Below, one piece after another: positions 11,301 through 19,718 of a stretch of 64,000 bases of DNA. Each line of letters starts with the position of its first letter. Position 1 is the first letter of the stretch. This stretch comes from an uncultured Eubacteriales bacterium (GTDB lineage: Bacteria; Bacillota; Clostridia; Oscillospirales; Acutalibacteraceae): assembly GCA_951801675.1 (NCBI GenBank), contig CATONX010000005.1, positions 1-64,000 on the forward strand, given 5' to 3'. The notes under the pieces are model-generated. The model searched no databases, had not been told where the DNA came from, and saw only the letters and a program-made list of their open reading frames with translations. The position numbers and the translations under genes are program-made.

Positions 11301-11393
11301 AAACAGGCCCGCCTGTACCAGCATGACCACAATCATGGGGAAAAGCATCTTTTTCATGATGGAGCTGCCTTTGCGTTTTTTCATTCGCATCAT
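8388..11393 (-). CDS. Membrane Cache-domain GGDEF-EAL protein (diguanylate cyclase/c-di-GMP phosphodiesterase)
   Basis: N-terminal TM plus long extracytoplasmic domain, HAMP, RMSGDEFYVFL (SGDEF variant), EAL motifs YEALMRP, ELTEND, LDDFGSGYN, EGVET. Confidence 0.93.
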   Translation of the reverse strand: MMRMKKRKGSSIMKKMLFPMIVVMLVQAGLFAGTILWGGTIEQLNNNSFDILNERVINRKNYLENEMVQRWSNLTETEESVNNKVAQVLAQENATLADLTANSPLAIEILEGISSDIIYLIRKNSVTGAFVILNGQDPAVASGDMVKSGLYIRDDDPVTNPNDTSDLLIERAPSAITKTLGIPMDTGWYPTFQFRSDDPQNSRFYQKPFQAAVEYPQISTADLGYWCRPFCLYDDEEEIITYSIPLRQADGTAYGVLGVELKLDYLRTMLPYAEVVASDKGAYLLCVDENEDMRVELVLASGPISKVLFGEEDRVVLAEQPDYTNVYRLEKNERITDTTFASLQYLKLYNSNTPFENEKWALAGIVESKTLLSFSRSVQTAVFIALILSLFISIVSVLMVGSFFTKPITALVRKVRDSDPTQPVRLEKTRIAEIDELASAVETLSSSVFDSASKLSQIIHMANISIGAFEQQKGLDRVFCTDDFFAIMDIDGPDKASYLPAQQFARMLREKERYVDTTEDGGQVKVYRLLTKEGAPKWVRVKLVQDGEHMLGVAVDVTQEMLEKKKIEYERDYDLLTNLLNRRAFHARVAKCFQAPQKLRTAAFIMFDLDNLKYINDTYGHDFGDEYIRCAASIFKEFIAYNGIVARMSGDEFYVFLSGYESKQHIRRVIGDVREELRKATLTLPDSRTIKIRASAGVSWYPEDSASYEELIKYADFAMYKVKNTIKGELYEFDRESYNRDSFLLRSREDLNKLIDEELVEYAFQPIVDAVSGEVFAYEALMRPQMGTLNSPVDVLRLARSQSKLYQIEHLTWFKALKAFDRNKEALAGCKVFINSIPNQLLTESDIYDIEKLYHPLLDRVVIELTENDEIDEQATSRKQRLVQYWDCCLALDDFGSGYNGDAVLLSVTPDFVKIDMSIVRGIDEDANRQVLFENLIAYSKERHIKVIAEGVETRSEMETLISLGADYMQGYYLGKPSYHPQGIEESTVQEIQAAATRRKE

Positions 11394-11425
11394 TCTGCTT
11401 TCGCACCTTCAGCTTGGATTTTGAA

Positions 11426-12907
11426 TCATTGGACGGCTGCGGCCAATTCCTTTTTAAAGCGATCGAGCCACGCAGAAAAGTTCTCATCCGTGTTATACTG
11501 CGCCACCGCGTCCTTATGGGACACCGACTGATTCATTAACTCCACCACCGCAGCACGGTCTTCCTTCGCCTTGTTCTGCATCGATGTTTCCAGCACGTTG
11601 CGCGCCTTGGTTCCGCCTTCGAATGCCTTGTTGGTGTAAAGCTCGTACGTGTTTGCCTGCTCGATGGCCACCGGGAGGGATTTCTTCAGGTTTGTGGTGA
11701 CGGTGGAATTCTCCTGCATTTCGAGAGCCTCGCTTACCATCTGCACGTCGTTTGCCTGCTTTTTCACCGGCATATAGCCCGATCCCACGGAAAACGCAAT
11801 GTTGCGCTTTGCGTCAGTAAACCATTTCAAAAATACGGTGGCTGCATATTCCTTGGTTTCGTTGGACTTCGTGACCACCATGCCCGCGCCCTGCTGCACC
11901 GCGCATTTCTGCGCGCCCTCAAAGCAGGGAGCCTGGAACACCTCCACCTCAATGGGGTAGCTTTCCGTGTCGTTGACGGTAACCTTGTCGGGGAAATAGG
12001 CGGCACCGGAGGTTGAGCCTACCAAAGCGATAATATCCCCGGTTTTCGCGTCGTCTGACCGGAATTTCCCGTAGGATGCGAAATACCCGCTGATGTAAGG
12101 CACATAGTAATTGTCCCACAGCTTTCGCATGATTGTCTCATCCACCTGGAAGGTAACCTGACCATTCTTTACCGAGAAGATTTCAGTACCCAGCTGCTTG
12201 CTGCCGATGATAATGTAATTGGCCATAGCGTCCCGCCCGAAGAAGGCCTTGCCGTCGTTTTCTTCCGGCGTCAGGCTGTCGGTCCATTGATAGTAGCTTT
12301 GCGCCACCCGGCACAAGTCTTCCATGGTCTGCAGGTCCTCTTCCTTTGCGCCGGTTGCGGCGGCAAAGCGGTCCCAATCGGTCTTGTTGAGCATGAAAAG
12401 CTCGGTGGATTTCGCAATGGGAAAGATTTTCAGGGATCCTTCCTGGTCGAACCGGCCTTCTTCTATATAGGGGGTGATGTACTCGTCCAGTTCTTCTTTG
12501 GTAAGGTATGCGTCCAGGGAAGCAACCAGCCCCAGCTGGTCTACTTGGTAGGCCGTGTCCGCATAAGCGGCAAACACGTCTGGGATCTCACCCGCGCCCA
12601 CTTTTTTGTTGGCCGCGTCCATTACCTTTTCCACCAGGGCGGAAATGCTGTTGCCCTGACTGAAGGCCTCTACGATGATTCCCTTTTCCTTGCCCACGGT
12701 TTCGTTGAACTCGGTAACCATCCGGTCGAATTCTGTTTTCTGCGGGCCGTTGTAATAATGCCAGATTTCGATGGAAACCGGATTTTTGGGATCCAGCTTT
12801 CCATCAAAGCCGCTGTTCTGGCAGCCTCCCAGCACTGTAATCGCAAGCATCAGCAGCGCCAGCAGCAAACATACCTTTTTTCTCCCTGCCATTTTCATAC
12901 CCCCCAT
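11426..12907 (-). CDS. Extracellular solute-binding lipoprotein (ABC sugar-type SBP)
   Basis: Lipobox LGGC, IEIWHYYNGPQKTEFDRMVTEFNE, C-terminal SBP features. No permease genes adjacent. Confidence 0.85.
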   Translation of the reverse strand: MGGMKMAGRKKVCLLLALLMLAITVLGGCQNSGFDGKLDPKNPVSIEIWHYYNGPQKTEFDRMVTEFNETVGKEKGIIVEAFSQGNSISALVEKVMDAANKKVGAGEIPDVFAAYADTAYQVDQLGLVASLDAYLTKEELDEYITPYIEEGRFDQEGSLKIFPIAKSTELFMLNKTDWDRFAAATGAKEEDLQTMEDLCRVAQSYYQWTDSLTPEENDGKAFFGRDAMANYIIIGSKQLGTEIFSVKNGQVTFQVDETIMRKLWDNYYVPYISGYFASYGKFRSDDAKTGDIIALVGSTSGAAYFPDKVTVNDTESYPIEVEVFQAPCFEGAQKCAVQQGAGMVVTKSNETKEYAATVFLKWFTDAKRNIAFSVGSGYMPVKKQANDVQMVSEALEMQENSTVTTNLKKSLPVAIEQANTYELYTNKAFEGGTKARNVLETSMQNKAKEDRAAVVELMNQSVSHKDAVAQYNTDENFSAWLDRFKKELAAAVQ

Positions 12908-13149
12908 TTCTTAAATTTTCTCTATTATACTGGAATCCGCCCGAATGTTCCACTGTTTTTCCACTTTTTCTCGATATCGTTCCTTTTTTCAGGCACAAAT
13001 CGCTGTTTCTTTTCTTTTTTCCCCATACAAGCCTTTTTCTTCAATGAGCCTGTCGCTAGACCTCCTCCTTTTTGCAGTCCTTTTCATGAAAAGGAACGGA
13101 TTTTCCATTTCACAATCGGGCCGTACCATACCGTTTGCATGGCGCAGTT

Positions 13150-13662
13150 TTACCTGGGCTGCTCTAAGTCCGGCGGAAACTGGCTGTCGAGAAACCGCCG
13201 GCCCGACCTCGTACAAAAAATCCGCTCCCTCGCCGCAGCAACTGCTTCTTTGCCCGCATTTTCTTCATAAAGGTTCACCAGGAAATCCGCTTCCACGAGG
13301 ATTTGATAATCGAGCCCGTCGATTTCCGTATAGGTGTGATGGCGGGAAACCAGATAGCATACCCGCTCTACCGTCTCCGGGGAGATCTCAAGCCGGGTGA
13401 GCATCTCCCTTGCCACCGGCGGACCTTCTATTTCCTGATAGCTTCCGGCGCTGGATTGGTATTTCATAAGGCTGTTGCGAATCCCCACGTCGTGGACAAC
13501 AGCCGCCAGCCCTAAAATCTCCTGTACCTCTTCCGGCAGTCCCTCCAGCCTTCCGATTGCCTGCGCAAGTGCATACACTTTCAGAAAATGCTGAATGCGT
13601 TTGGGGTCTCCCCGGTCGTACACGATCATGGCATCGATTAACTGCGCTGTCTTTTGTGTCAT
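13150..13662 (-). CDS. HD domain-containing protein
   Basis: LAAVVHDVGIRNS HD motif, HFLKVYALAQAIG. Confidence 0.85.
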   Translation of the reverse strand: MTQKTAQLIDAMIVYDRGDPKRIQHFLKVYALAQAIGRLEGLPEEVQEILGLAAVVHDVGIRNSLMKYQSSAGSYQEIEGPPVAREMLTRLEISPETVERVCYLVSRHHTYTEIDGLDYQILVEADFLVNLYEENAGKEAVAAARERIFCTRSGRRFLDSQFPPDLEQPR

Positions 13663-13995
13663 GTTTCATTCCTCCAGATTCGCGTTTTTCATTTTCAGGG
13701 CCTCAATGAAACCTTTCCTTCCCGTCAACCCTGCCAAGCCTTGTTTCTTCTGTACATCTCAAACCATCACTCTGCTGTGCGGCTTCGATCGCGTATTTCA
13801 TAGAGTTTCGCGTGTCTTGGATATTTTATCTTTCCAGTGCCGCATAACGCCAACACCGAACGGCAAAAATGAAGCAAACACTGTTGATTGCCCCCTCTTT
13901 TTCCTCGGAACTGCTTGTGTGGCTACTCCCGTCGTCTTTGCAGGAAAGAACCAAATATCTCCCTTTATCCGTTCTTCTTTCCGTCAATCAGTCAA

Positions 13996-14024
13996 TTTAC
14001 ATGTTCATGGAAATATGCTATAGT
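13996..14024 (+). promoter_or_regulatory. Sigma-A-type promoter upstream of the glycosyltransferase gene
   Basis: TTTACA (13996-14001), 17-bp spacer, TATAGT (14019-14024). Confidence 0.6.
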
Positions 14025-14171
14025 TTTTGAATCAGTAATTTTTCCTATGGATTCAGCTGTTTTTTACCGTCTGGAAATCCAGTGTGTCTTTCGTATTTGT
14101 TAAATGGTTCGAGAAATGGTGCTTTCCATTAGAAATGGAGAAAAGATCAAACCATCATTGGAGGATAACGA

Positions 14172-16895
14172 ATGGATTATCGTCAATTCTACGGAAAAGA
14201 CTATTATGATGCCTACGGTACGGCTGCCGGGGCGGTTTCTTACAAAGATAATCTCAGCCTCAAGGAGTTTTATCAGCAATTCGCTGATAAAATCGTAAAG
14301 GATTTTCATCCCAAAACCTTTTTGGATATCGGCTGTGCGATGGGCACTCTGGTTGCCGCGCTGCGGGACCGAGGGGTACAAGCATATGGAATCGACGTCT
14401 CTGAATACGCCATAGGCCAGGTGCCGGAGGACATCCGGCCCTATTGCAGAGCGCAGTCGGCCTTGGAAAACCTGCCCGCGGATTTCCCAACACATTACGA
14501 TATGGTTTCCTGTATAGAAATGATCGAGCATCTTGAGGAACCGGATGGATTGGCCCTCATTAAGAAGATGTGTACCTATGCCGATACGCTGCTGCTTTCC
14601 TCCACCCCGCAAGCCGGGGATGAGCCCACCCATCTCAATGTACAGCAACCGGAATACTGGGTCAAGCATTTTGCTCCCTATCAGTTTCTGCACAAGCTGG
14701 ATTACGACCCGTCCTACATTTCTCCCCAGGCTCTGTGCTTCTACCACGCCGACCATAAGGAATGGTCGGATTTGATTGAAGACTATGAAAGATACTGCCG
14801 GCTGACCCGTGAGCGAATCGCTGCCCAGTTTGATTCCCTTCTCCGGGAGAAGGATCTCCTCATTTCCAATCTGGAGAATTCCGTTTCTTCCTTAACCGAT
14901 GCAAAAAGTCAAACTGAAACCGCTTTGGAACGGCTCAACGACACCCTGGACGATATGCAAAATCAGCTCAGAGTCCTCATTGCCGATCGGGATTATAAGC
15001 AATCCCTCTATCAGGAGCTTTTAAACTCCACGTGGTGGAAACTCACCAAACCCGGGCGATGGACGGTCACCAAATGCAAAAACGTTTTGCGCAGAATCCC
15101 CCTTGTACCGAAGATGGTAAACAGCTTTCGCTTGTTTCGGCAGATCGGGTTTTCCGGGATTGCAGAAAAAAGGAAAGCAAAACGGATTTTGCGGCGGTAT
15201 ATTCCGAAAAACAGTCTGAGTATTGGAAAATTTATGTCTGCGGAAACCGCGGTCAAGCAGCTCGAAACGCCATTTGACAAAGAGGTAAAAATCAGCATAC
15301 TCGTACCTCTTTATAACACACCTCCGGTCTTTCTCAAGGAAATGATCGACTCCTGCATCAATCAGACCTATCGCAACTGGGAACTTTGCCTGGCGGACGC
15401 CAGCGACAGCGACGACGGCAGAACCGGCGCCATCTGCGCCCAGTACACCGCCAGTGATTCCCGCATCCGGTACAAAAAGCTCTCTGAAAATAAGGGAATT
15501 TCCCACAACACCAACGCTGCCATTGAGATGTCAAGCGGAGACTATATTTCCTTGCTTGATCATGACGATCTGCTCCATCCGGCCGCCCTTTTTGAAGTGC
15601 GCAAGGCAATCGACCAAGGTGCGGACTTTATCTATACCGACGAATTGACCTTTGCCTCCAACATTGACGATGTTACCGTGGTTCATCTGAAACCGGACTT
15701 TGCCATTGATAACCTGCGCAGCAACAACTACATCTGTCATATGTCCACCTTCAGCAGAACGCTGCTCGACCAGGCCGGCTGGTTCAATCCTGAATGTGAC
15801 GGCAGCCAGGATTATGACATTATTTTACGGCTGACGGAAAAAGCAGAGAAAATCGTCCATATTCCGAAAATTCTTTATTATTGGCGCAACCATGCGAAAT
15901 CAGTGGCAAGCGACATCAGTGCAAAGCCCTATTGCATCACCGCAGCCGTTAAAGCTATTTCACAGCATCTTCAGCGGGTGGGCTTAAAAGGGGAAGTTTC
16001 CCCGATTGGTAATATGCCTGGGTTCTATCGAACCAACTATAAGCTTACGTCGAAACCTCTGGTCTCCATTATCATTCCCACCAAGGACCACATTGAAGAT
16101 TTGGACAAGTGTCTGAACTCTATCCTTCGCAAAACCACGTATTCAAACTACGAAATCATTGTCGTGGAAAACAACTCCACCAGTCCCGCCACGTTTGATT
16201 ATTACAAAACCCTGGAAAAATACGACCATGTTCAGGTAGTCACCTGGGAAGGCAAGTTTAACTATTCCGCTATCAATAATTTTGGCGTGACCTTTGCAAA
16301 GGGCGACTATTATCTGCTGCTCAACAACGATGTGGAGATTATCACTCCCAAATGGATCGAAGAAATGCTCATGTACGCCCAGCGGAACGAGGTGGGCGCA
16401 GTCGGTGCAAAGCTTTACTATCCGGATAATACCATCCAGCACGCGGGCTTGGGCATTGGGCTATTGAGTTTGGCCGGCCATCTGTTCCGGGGGGTTCCAC
16501 GCAACAATTACGGATACATGGGACGCCTTTCTTATGCGCAGGATCTCTCCGGTGTCACCGCTGCCTGTATGATGGTGAAAAAGTCGGTGTTCGAAGAGGT
16601 CGGAGGCTTTGACAAAAAGCTGGCGGTGGCGTTCAACGACGTAGATCTCTGCCTGAAAATCCGGCAAGCCGGTTATCTCATCTGCTTTACTCCTTTTGCG
16701 GAGCTTTACCACTACGAATCCAAAAGCCGCGGCAACGACCTGAGTCCCGAGCACTACGCTCGTTTCCGCTCGGAAGTGAACTACTTCCAGAAAAGATGGA
16801 AGTCCGTCTTGCAGCACAACGATCCTTATCTCAATCCGAATTTTGATTATGACAGAGAGGATTTTTCCATCAAGTCCATCGCTTATCATGAATAA
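14172..16895 (+). CDS. Fusion protein: class I SAM methyltransferase, coiled coil, two GT2 glycosyltransferase domains
   Basis: TFLDIGCAMGTLVAAL (SAM site). GT2-1 KISILVPLYNTPP...LLDHDDLLHP. GT2-2 LVSIIIPTKDH...YYLLLNNDVEI. Confidence 0.88.
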   Translation: MDYRQFYGKDYYDAYGTAAGAVSYKDNLSLKEFYQQFADKIVKDFHPKTFLDIGCAMGTLVAALRDRGVQAYGIDVSEYAIGQVPEDIRPYCRAQSALENLPADFPTHYDMVSCIEMIEHLEEPDGLALIKKMCTYADTLLLSSTPQAGDEPTHLNVQQPEYWVKHFAPYQFLHKLDYDPSYISPQALCFYHADHKEWSDLIEDYERYCRLTRERIAAQFDSLLREKDLLISNLENSVSSLTDAKSQTETALERLNDTLDDMQNQLRVLIADRDYKQSLYQELLNSTWWKLTKPGRWTVTKCKNVLRRIPLVPKMVNSFRLFRQIGFSGIAEKRKAKRILRRYIPKNSLSIGKFMSAETAVKQLETPFDKEVKISILVPLYNTPPVFLKEMIDSCINQTYRNWELCLADASDSDDGRTGAICAQYTASDSRIRYKKLSENKGISHNTNAAIEMSSGDYISLLDHDDLLHPAALFEVRKAIDQGADFIYTDELTFASNIDDVTVVHLKPDFAIDNLRSNNYICHMSTFSRTLLDQAGWFNPECDGSQDYDIILRLTEKAEKIVHIPKILYYWRNHAKSVASDISAKPYCITAAVKAISQHLQRVGLKGEVSPIGNMPGFYRTNYKLTSKPLVSIIIPTKDHIEDLDKCLNSILRKTTYSNYEIIVVENNSTSPATFDYYKTLEKYDHVQVVTWEGKFNYSAINNFGVTFAKGDYYLLLNNDVEIITPKWIEEMLMYAQRNEVGAVGAKLYYPDNTIQHAGLGIGLLSLAGHLFRGVPRNNYGYMGRLSYAQDLSGVTAACMMVKKSVFEEVGGFDKKLAVAFNDVDLCLKIRQAGYLICFTPFAELYHYESKSRGNDLSPEHYARFRSEVNYFQKRWKSVLQHNDPYLNPNFDYDREDFSIKSIAYHE

Positions 16896-16910
16896 TTCTA
16901 TTCTTTCGAA

Positions 16911-16940
16911 AAAGCACCGGGTGAATACCCGGTGCTTTTT
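16911..16940. terminator. Bidirectional intrinsic terminator between convergent genes
   Basis: AAAAAGCACCGGGT-gaat-ACCCGGTGCTTTTT. Confidence 0.85.
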
Positions 16941-17508
16941 ACATTTCGTAGGTTTTTAAAATATTCTCCGCCACTTCCCTGCGGGTCACCCGCAGATCCA
17001 TCGCCTGCTTCTCGATATACCGGTGAGCTTGCGCCTCGGTAAAGTGCAGGTGCTGGATGAGCACGCATTTGGCCCGGTCCACCAGGCGGATTTCTTCGAT
17101 CTTCTTCTGCAGCTTGACGTTTTCCTGCTTGAGATTCAAGATTCTCCGTCTGGTGGCGGAAATCAGCTTCAAGGACTGGTAAAAAAGCGCCCGTCCCACC
17201 GGCTTTGGCACCACCAGAATGCCGAATTCCTCCACTTTGGCGGATATGTCGTCCGCCAGCTCGCTTTTGACGATCAAAATGACCCCCGCCGATCCCGACT
17301 GGGCCGCCGTGATGGAAAGCTCATGCCCGAACTCATCGGAAAGCGGCGTGTTGATAAGAATCAGATCAAAGCTTGCGTCCAAAAGGGCGCGCCGGGCGGC
17401 GGTACCGCTTCGAAGCTCGGTAATATCCCCGTAAGACGCGGTGCGCAGCAGCTGCGTGAGCGATTCTCCCGCCTTCTCGGAGCTGGACACCAATAGAACA
17501 CTTTCCAA
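16939..17508 (-). CDS. ANTAR-domain RNA-binding antiterminator with degenerate receiver domain
   Basis: C-terminal LVDRAKCVLIQHLHFTEAQAHRYIEKQAMDLRVTRREVAENIL (ANTAR). REC phospho-Asp position reads DLILINTP. Confidence 0.88.
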   Translation of the reverse strand: MESVLLVSSSEKAGESLTQLLRTASYGDITELRSGTAARRALLDASFDLILINTPLSDEFGHELSITAAQSGSAGVILIVKSELADDISAKVEEFGILVVPKPVGRALFYQSLKLISATRRRILNLKQENVKLQKKIEEIRLVDRAKCVLIQHLHFTEAQAHRYIEKQAMDLRVTRREVAENILKTYEM

Positions 17509-17566
17509 TCGTCTTCACCACCGTTTTCAAACCTGAGCTAACACTTGGAGCATCGGATGTTCTGCG

Positions 17567-18895
17567 TCAAACCTGGGAGAAATAACATTCGTGCTCAAAC
17601 GCCGCCTTGTCGGGCGCCTGCTCATAAAGCCGCCATTCCCGTTCTTTAGCCGCGATGTACTTTTCCACCGTCTTTTTTGGGAAACACGCACGCACGAATT
17701 CGCTTTCCTTTGCAATCTGAAGCGCTTCGCCCAACGTTTGCGGAAGAACGGCGAAGGATTTGAGCGTCGTTTCGTCCGCCCGGTACAAATTGAGGTTGGT
17801 GGGCTCGCCCAGATCGATATGCTGCTCGATGCCTTCCAAACCCGCGTAAATGAGCAGCGCAAAGGCCAGATAAGGGTTACAGGAAGGGTCGGGCGAACGC
17901 AGCTCCATGCGGGAATACTCCCCCTTGGCGGCGGGAATGCGCACCAGCTGGGAGCGGTTCTGATGGGACCAGGAAATGTACTTAGGCGCTTCGCAGCAGC
18001 CGAACCGGGCGTACGAGTTGGTCAGGGGATTTAGGAAAGCGGTAATCTCCCGTACCCGGTTTAAAATTCCGGCAATAAACCGTTCCGACTCCAGGGAATG
18101 GCCGTCGTTGCGGTTTTTAAAGAGGTTCATCCCGTTCTTGGACAGGGAAAGATTGATGTGCAATCCACTGCCCGCCTGATCCGAAAAGGGCTTGGGCAGA
18201 AAAGAAGCATACAGCCCGTTGCGGGCAGCCACCATCTTTACCACCGACTGAAAGGTAATCAGGTTATCGGCAGCAGACAGGGCGTCGGAATACTTAAAGT
18301 CGATCTCGTTTTGCCCCGGGCCCTGCTCGTGATGGGAGCTTTCCGGCTGAATATCCATCTCCTCCAAGGTCAGGCAAATTTCCCGGCGCACGTTTTCCCC
18401 TTTGTCGCGGGGCGCAAAGTCCAGATATCCGCCCTCGTCGTGAGGGATCTTAGTGGGCTTTCCCCGGTCATCCGCCTCAAACAGGTAAAATTCGCATTCC
18501 GGCCCGATTTTGCAGACGTATCCCATCCTGGCGGCCTTCTCCACCGCCTGGCGGAGAATGTGCCGCCCGTCCCCCTCGAAAGGCGTCCCGTCGGGATGGC
18601 GGATTTCACAGAAAAACCGCACCACCCTTCCCTGCTGGGGCCGCCAGGGAAGCACCGACAGCGTCCCCGGGTCAGGGAACAAGAACAGGTCGGATTCCTC
18701 CACGTTCAAAAACCCGCGCACCGCCGACGCGTCGAAGGATATGCCGTTTTCGAACGCGCGTGGCAACTCGTCGGCAAGGATGGAAATGTTCTTGAGCGTG
18801 CCGAACATATCGCAAAACGCCAGGCGGACGAATTTCACGTCGTTCTCCTGCACGAACTGCAGCACCTCGCTCATGGTATAATTCAAGGACCGCAC
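17567..18895 (-). CDS. glnA: Glutamine synthetase, type I
   Basis: FCDMFGTLKNISI, GPECEFYLF, SSHHEQGPGQNEIDFKY, SGLHINLSL, RSPDPSCNPYLAFA. Confidence 0.95.
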   Translation of the reverse strand: MRSLNYTMSEVLQFVQENDVKFVRLAFCDMFGTLKNISILADELPRAFENGISFDASAVRGFLNVEESDLFLFPDPGTLSVLPWRPQQGRVVRFFCEIRHPDGTPFEGDGRHILRQAVEKAARMGYVCKIGPECEFYLFEADDRGKPTKIPHDEGGYLDFAPRDKGENVRREICLTLEEMDIQPESSHHEQGPGQNEIDFKYSDALSAADNLITFQSVVKMVAARNGLYASFLPKPFSDQAGSGLHINLSLSKNGMNLFKNRNDGHSLESERFIAGILNRVREITAFLNPLTNSYARFGCCEAPKYISWSHQNRSQLVRIPAAKGEYSRMELRSPDPSCNPYLAFALLIYAGLEGIEQHIDLGEPTNLNLYRADETTLKSFAVLPQTLGEALQIAKESEFVRACFPKKTVEKYIAAKEREWRLYEQAPDKAAFEHECYFSQV

Positions 18896-18951
18896 CTCCC
18901 AGTCGGGTTCGATTCTCTCAGACGAATCGGATTAGCATCATTATACACGAT

Positions 18952-19686
18952 TTAATTGTAAGTATAAAGCTGTTTATAGGGGTTTTTTGTATCAGGGGTC
19001 AAAAGATAAAACCGGTCGGAGAGGATTTCCTTAGCGTCGTAGCCGAACGCCTCGCAGAAGGCACGCACGTCCGGTTCAATGAAGGAAAGCTCGTCCTTGG
19101 AGGCCACCTTCGCGTCCACCTGAGGCGGAAGGTCCCCCGGCAGGGTCTTGCAACGCAGATAGATTTTCCCGCCGTGCATCCCCGTGCCGCAGAAATTGCC
19201 TACCGGCGGCTTGCCGCCGCTGCCGATGCCCAGCACCACAATGACGCCGCCCGCCTGGTACTCGCCCAGAAAGCTGCCCGCCTGCCCGCCGATGACCAGC
19301 ACCGGCACCTTCTCCTGATAGGCCTTCATGTGGATGCCCGCCCGGTACCCGGCGTTTCCCTTGACGAAAATCTTGCCGCCGCGCATGGCGTAGCCCGCCG
19401 CGTCACCGCAGGAGCCGTTGATGAAAATAGCGCCGTCGTTCATGGTATCCCCCGCCGCGTCCTGGGCGTTGCCGTTGACCAGGATGGAGGCGCCGTTTAA
19501 GTAAGCGCCCAGGGCGTTGCCGGGCGTGCCGTTGATGACGATTTCCTTTTGGGAGAGGCCGCTTGCGATGTATCTCTGGCCGATGCAGTTGTCAATGACC
19601 ACCTTCGGGTCGCTGGACGTGCGCACCAGTTCGTTTAAATCCTGAAAATGCATTTGGGAGGCGATAATTTTCATGTTGATTCCCAC
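18952..19686 (-). CDS. Glutamate synthase GXGXG (domain 3) subunit
   Basis: Repeated G-rich beta-helix: GASILVNGNAQDAAGDTMNDGAIFINGSCGDAAGYAMRGGKIFVKGNAGYRAGIH. Confidence 0.88.
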   Translation of the reverse strand: MGINMKIIASQMHFQDLNELVRTSSDPKVVIDNCIGQRYIASGLSQKEIVINGTPGNALGAYLNGASILVNGNAQDAAGDTMNDGAIFINGSCGDAAGYAMRGGKIFVKGNAGYRAGIHMKAYQEKVPVLVIGGQAGSFLGEYQAGGVIVVLGIGSGGKPPVGNFCGTGMHGGKIYLRCKTLPGDLPPQVDAKVASKDELSFIEPDVRAFCEAFGYDAKEILSDRFYLLTPDTKNPYKQLYTYN

Positions 19687-19718
19687 CTTTGTTCGTTGCG
19701 TTCAAAAGTCTGTTTTGG

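Noticed and set aside
12287-13270. 327-aa plus-strand ORF opposite the SBP gene
   Set aside because: Overlaps the conserved SBP and HD genes in antisense. No recognisable domain.
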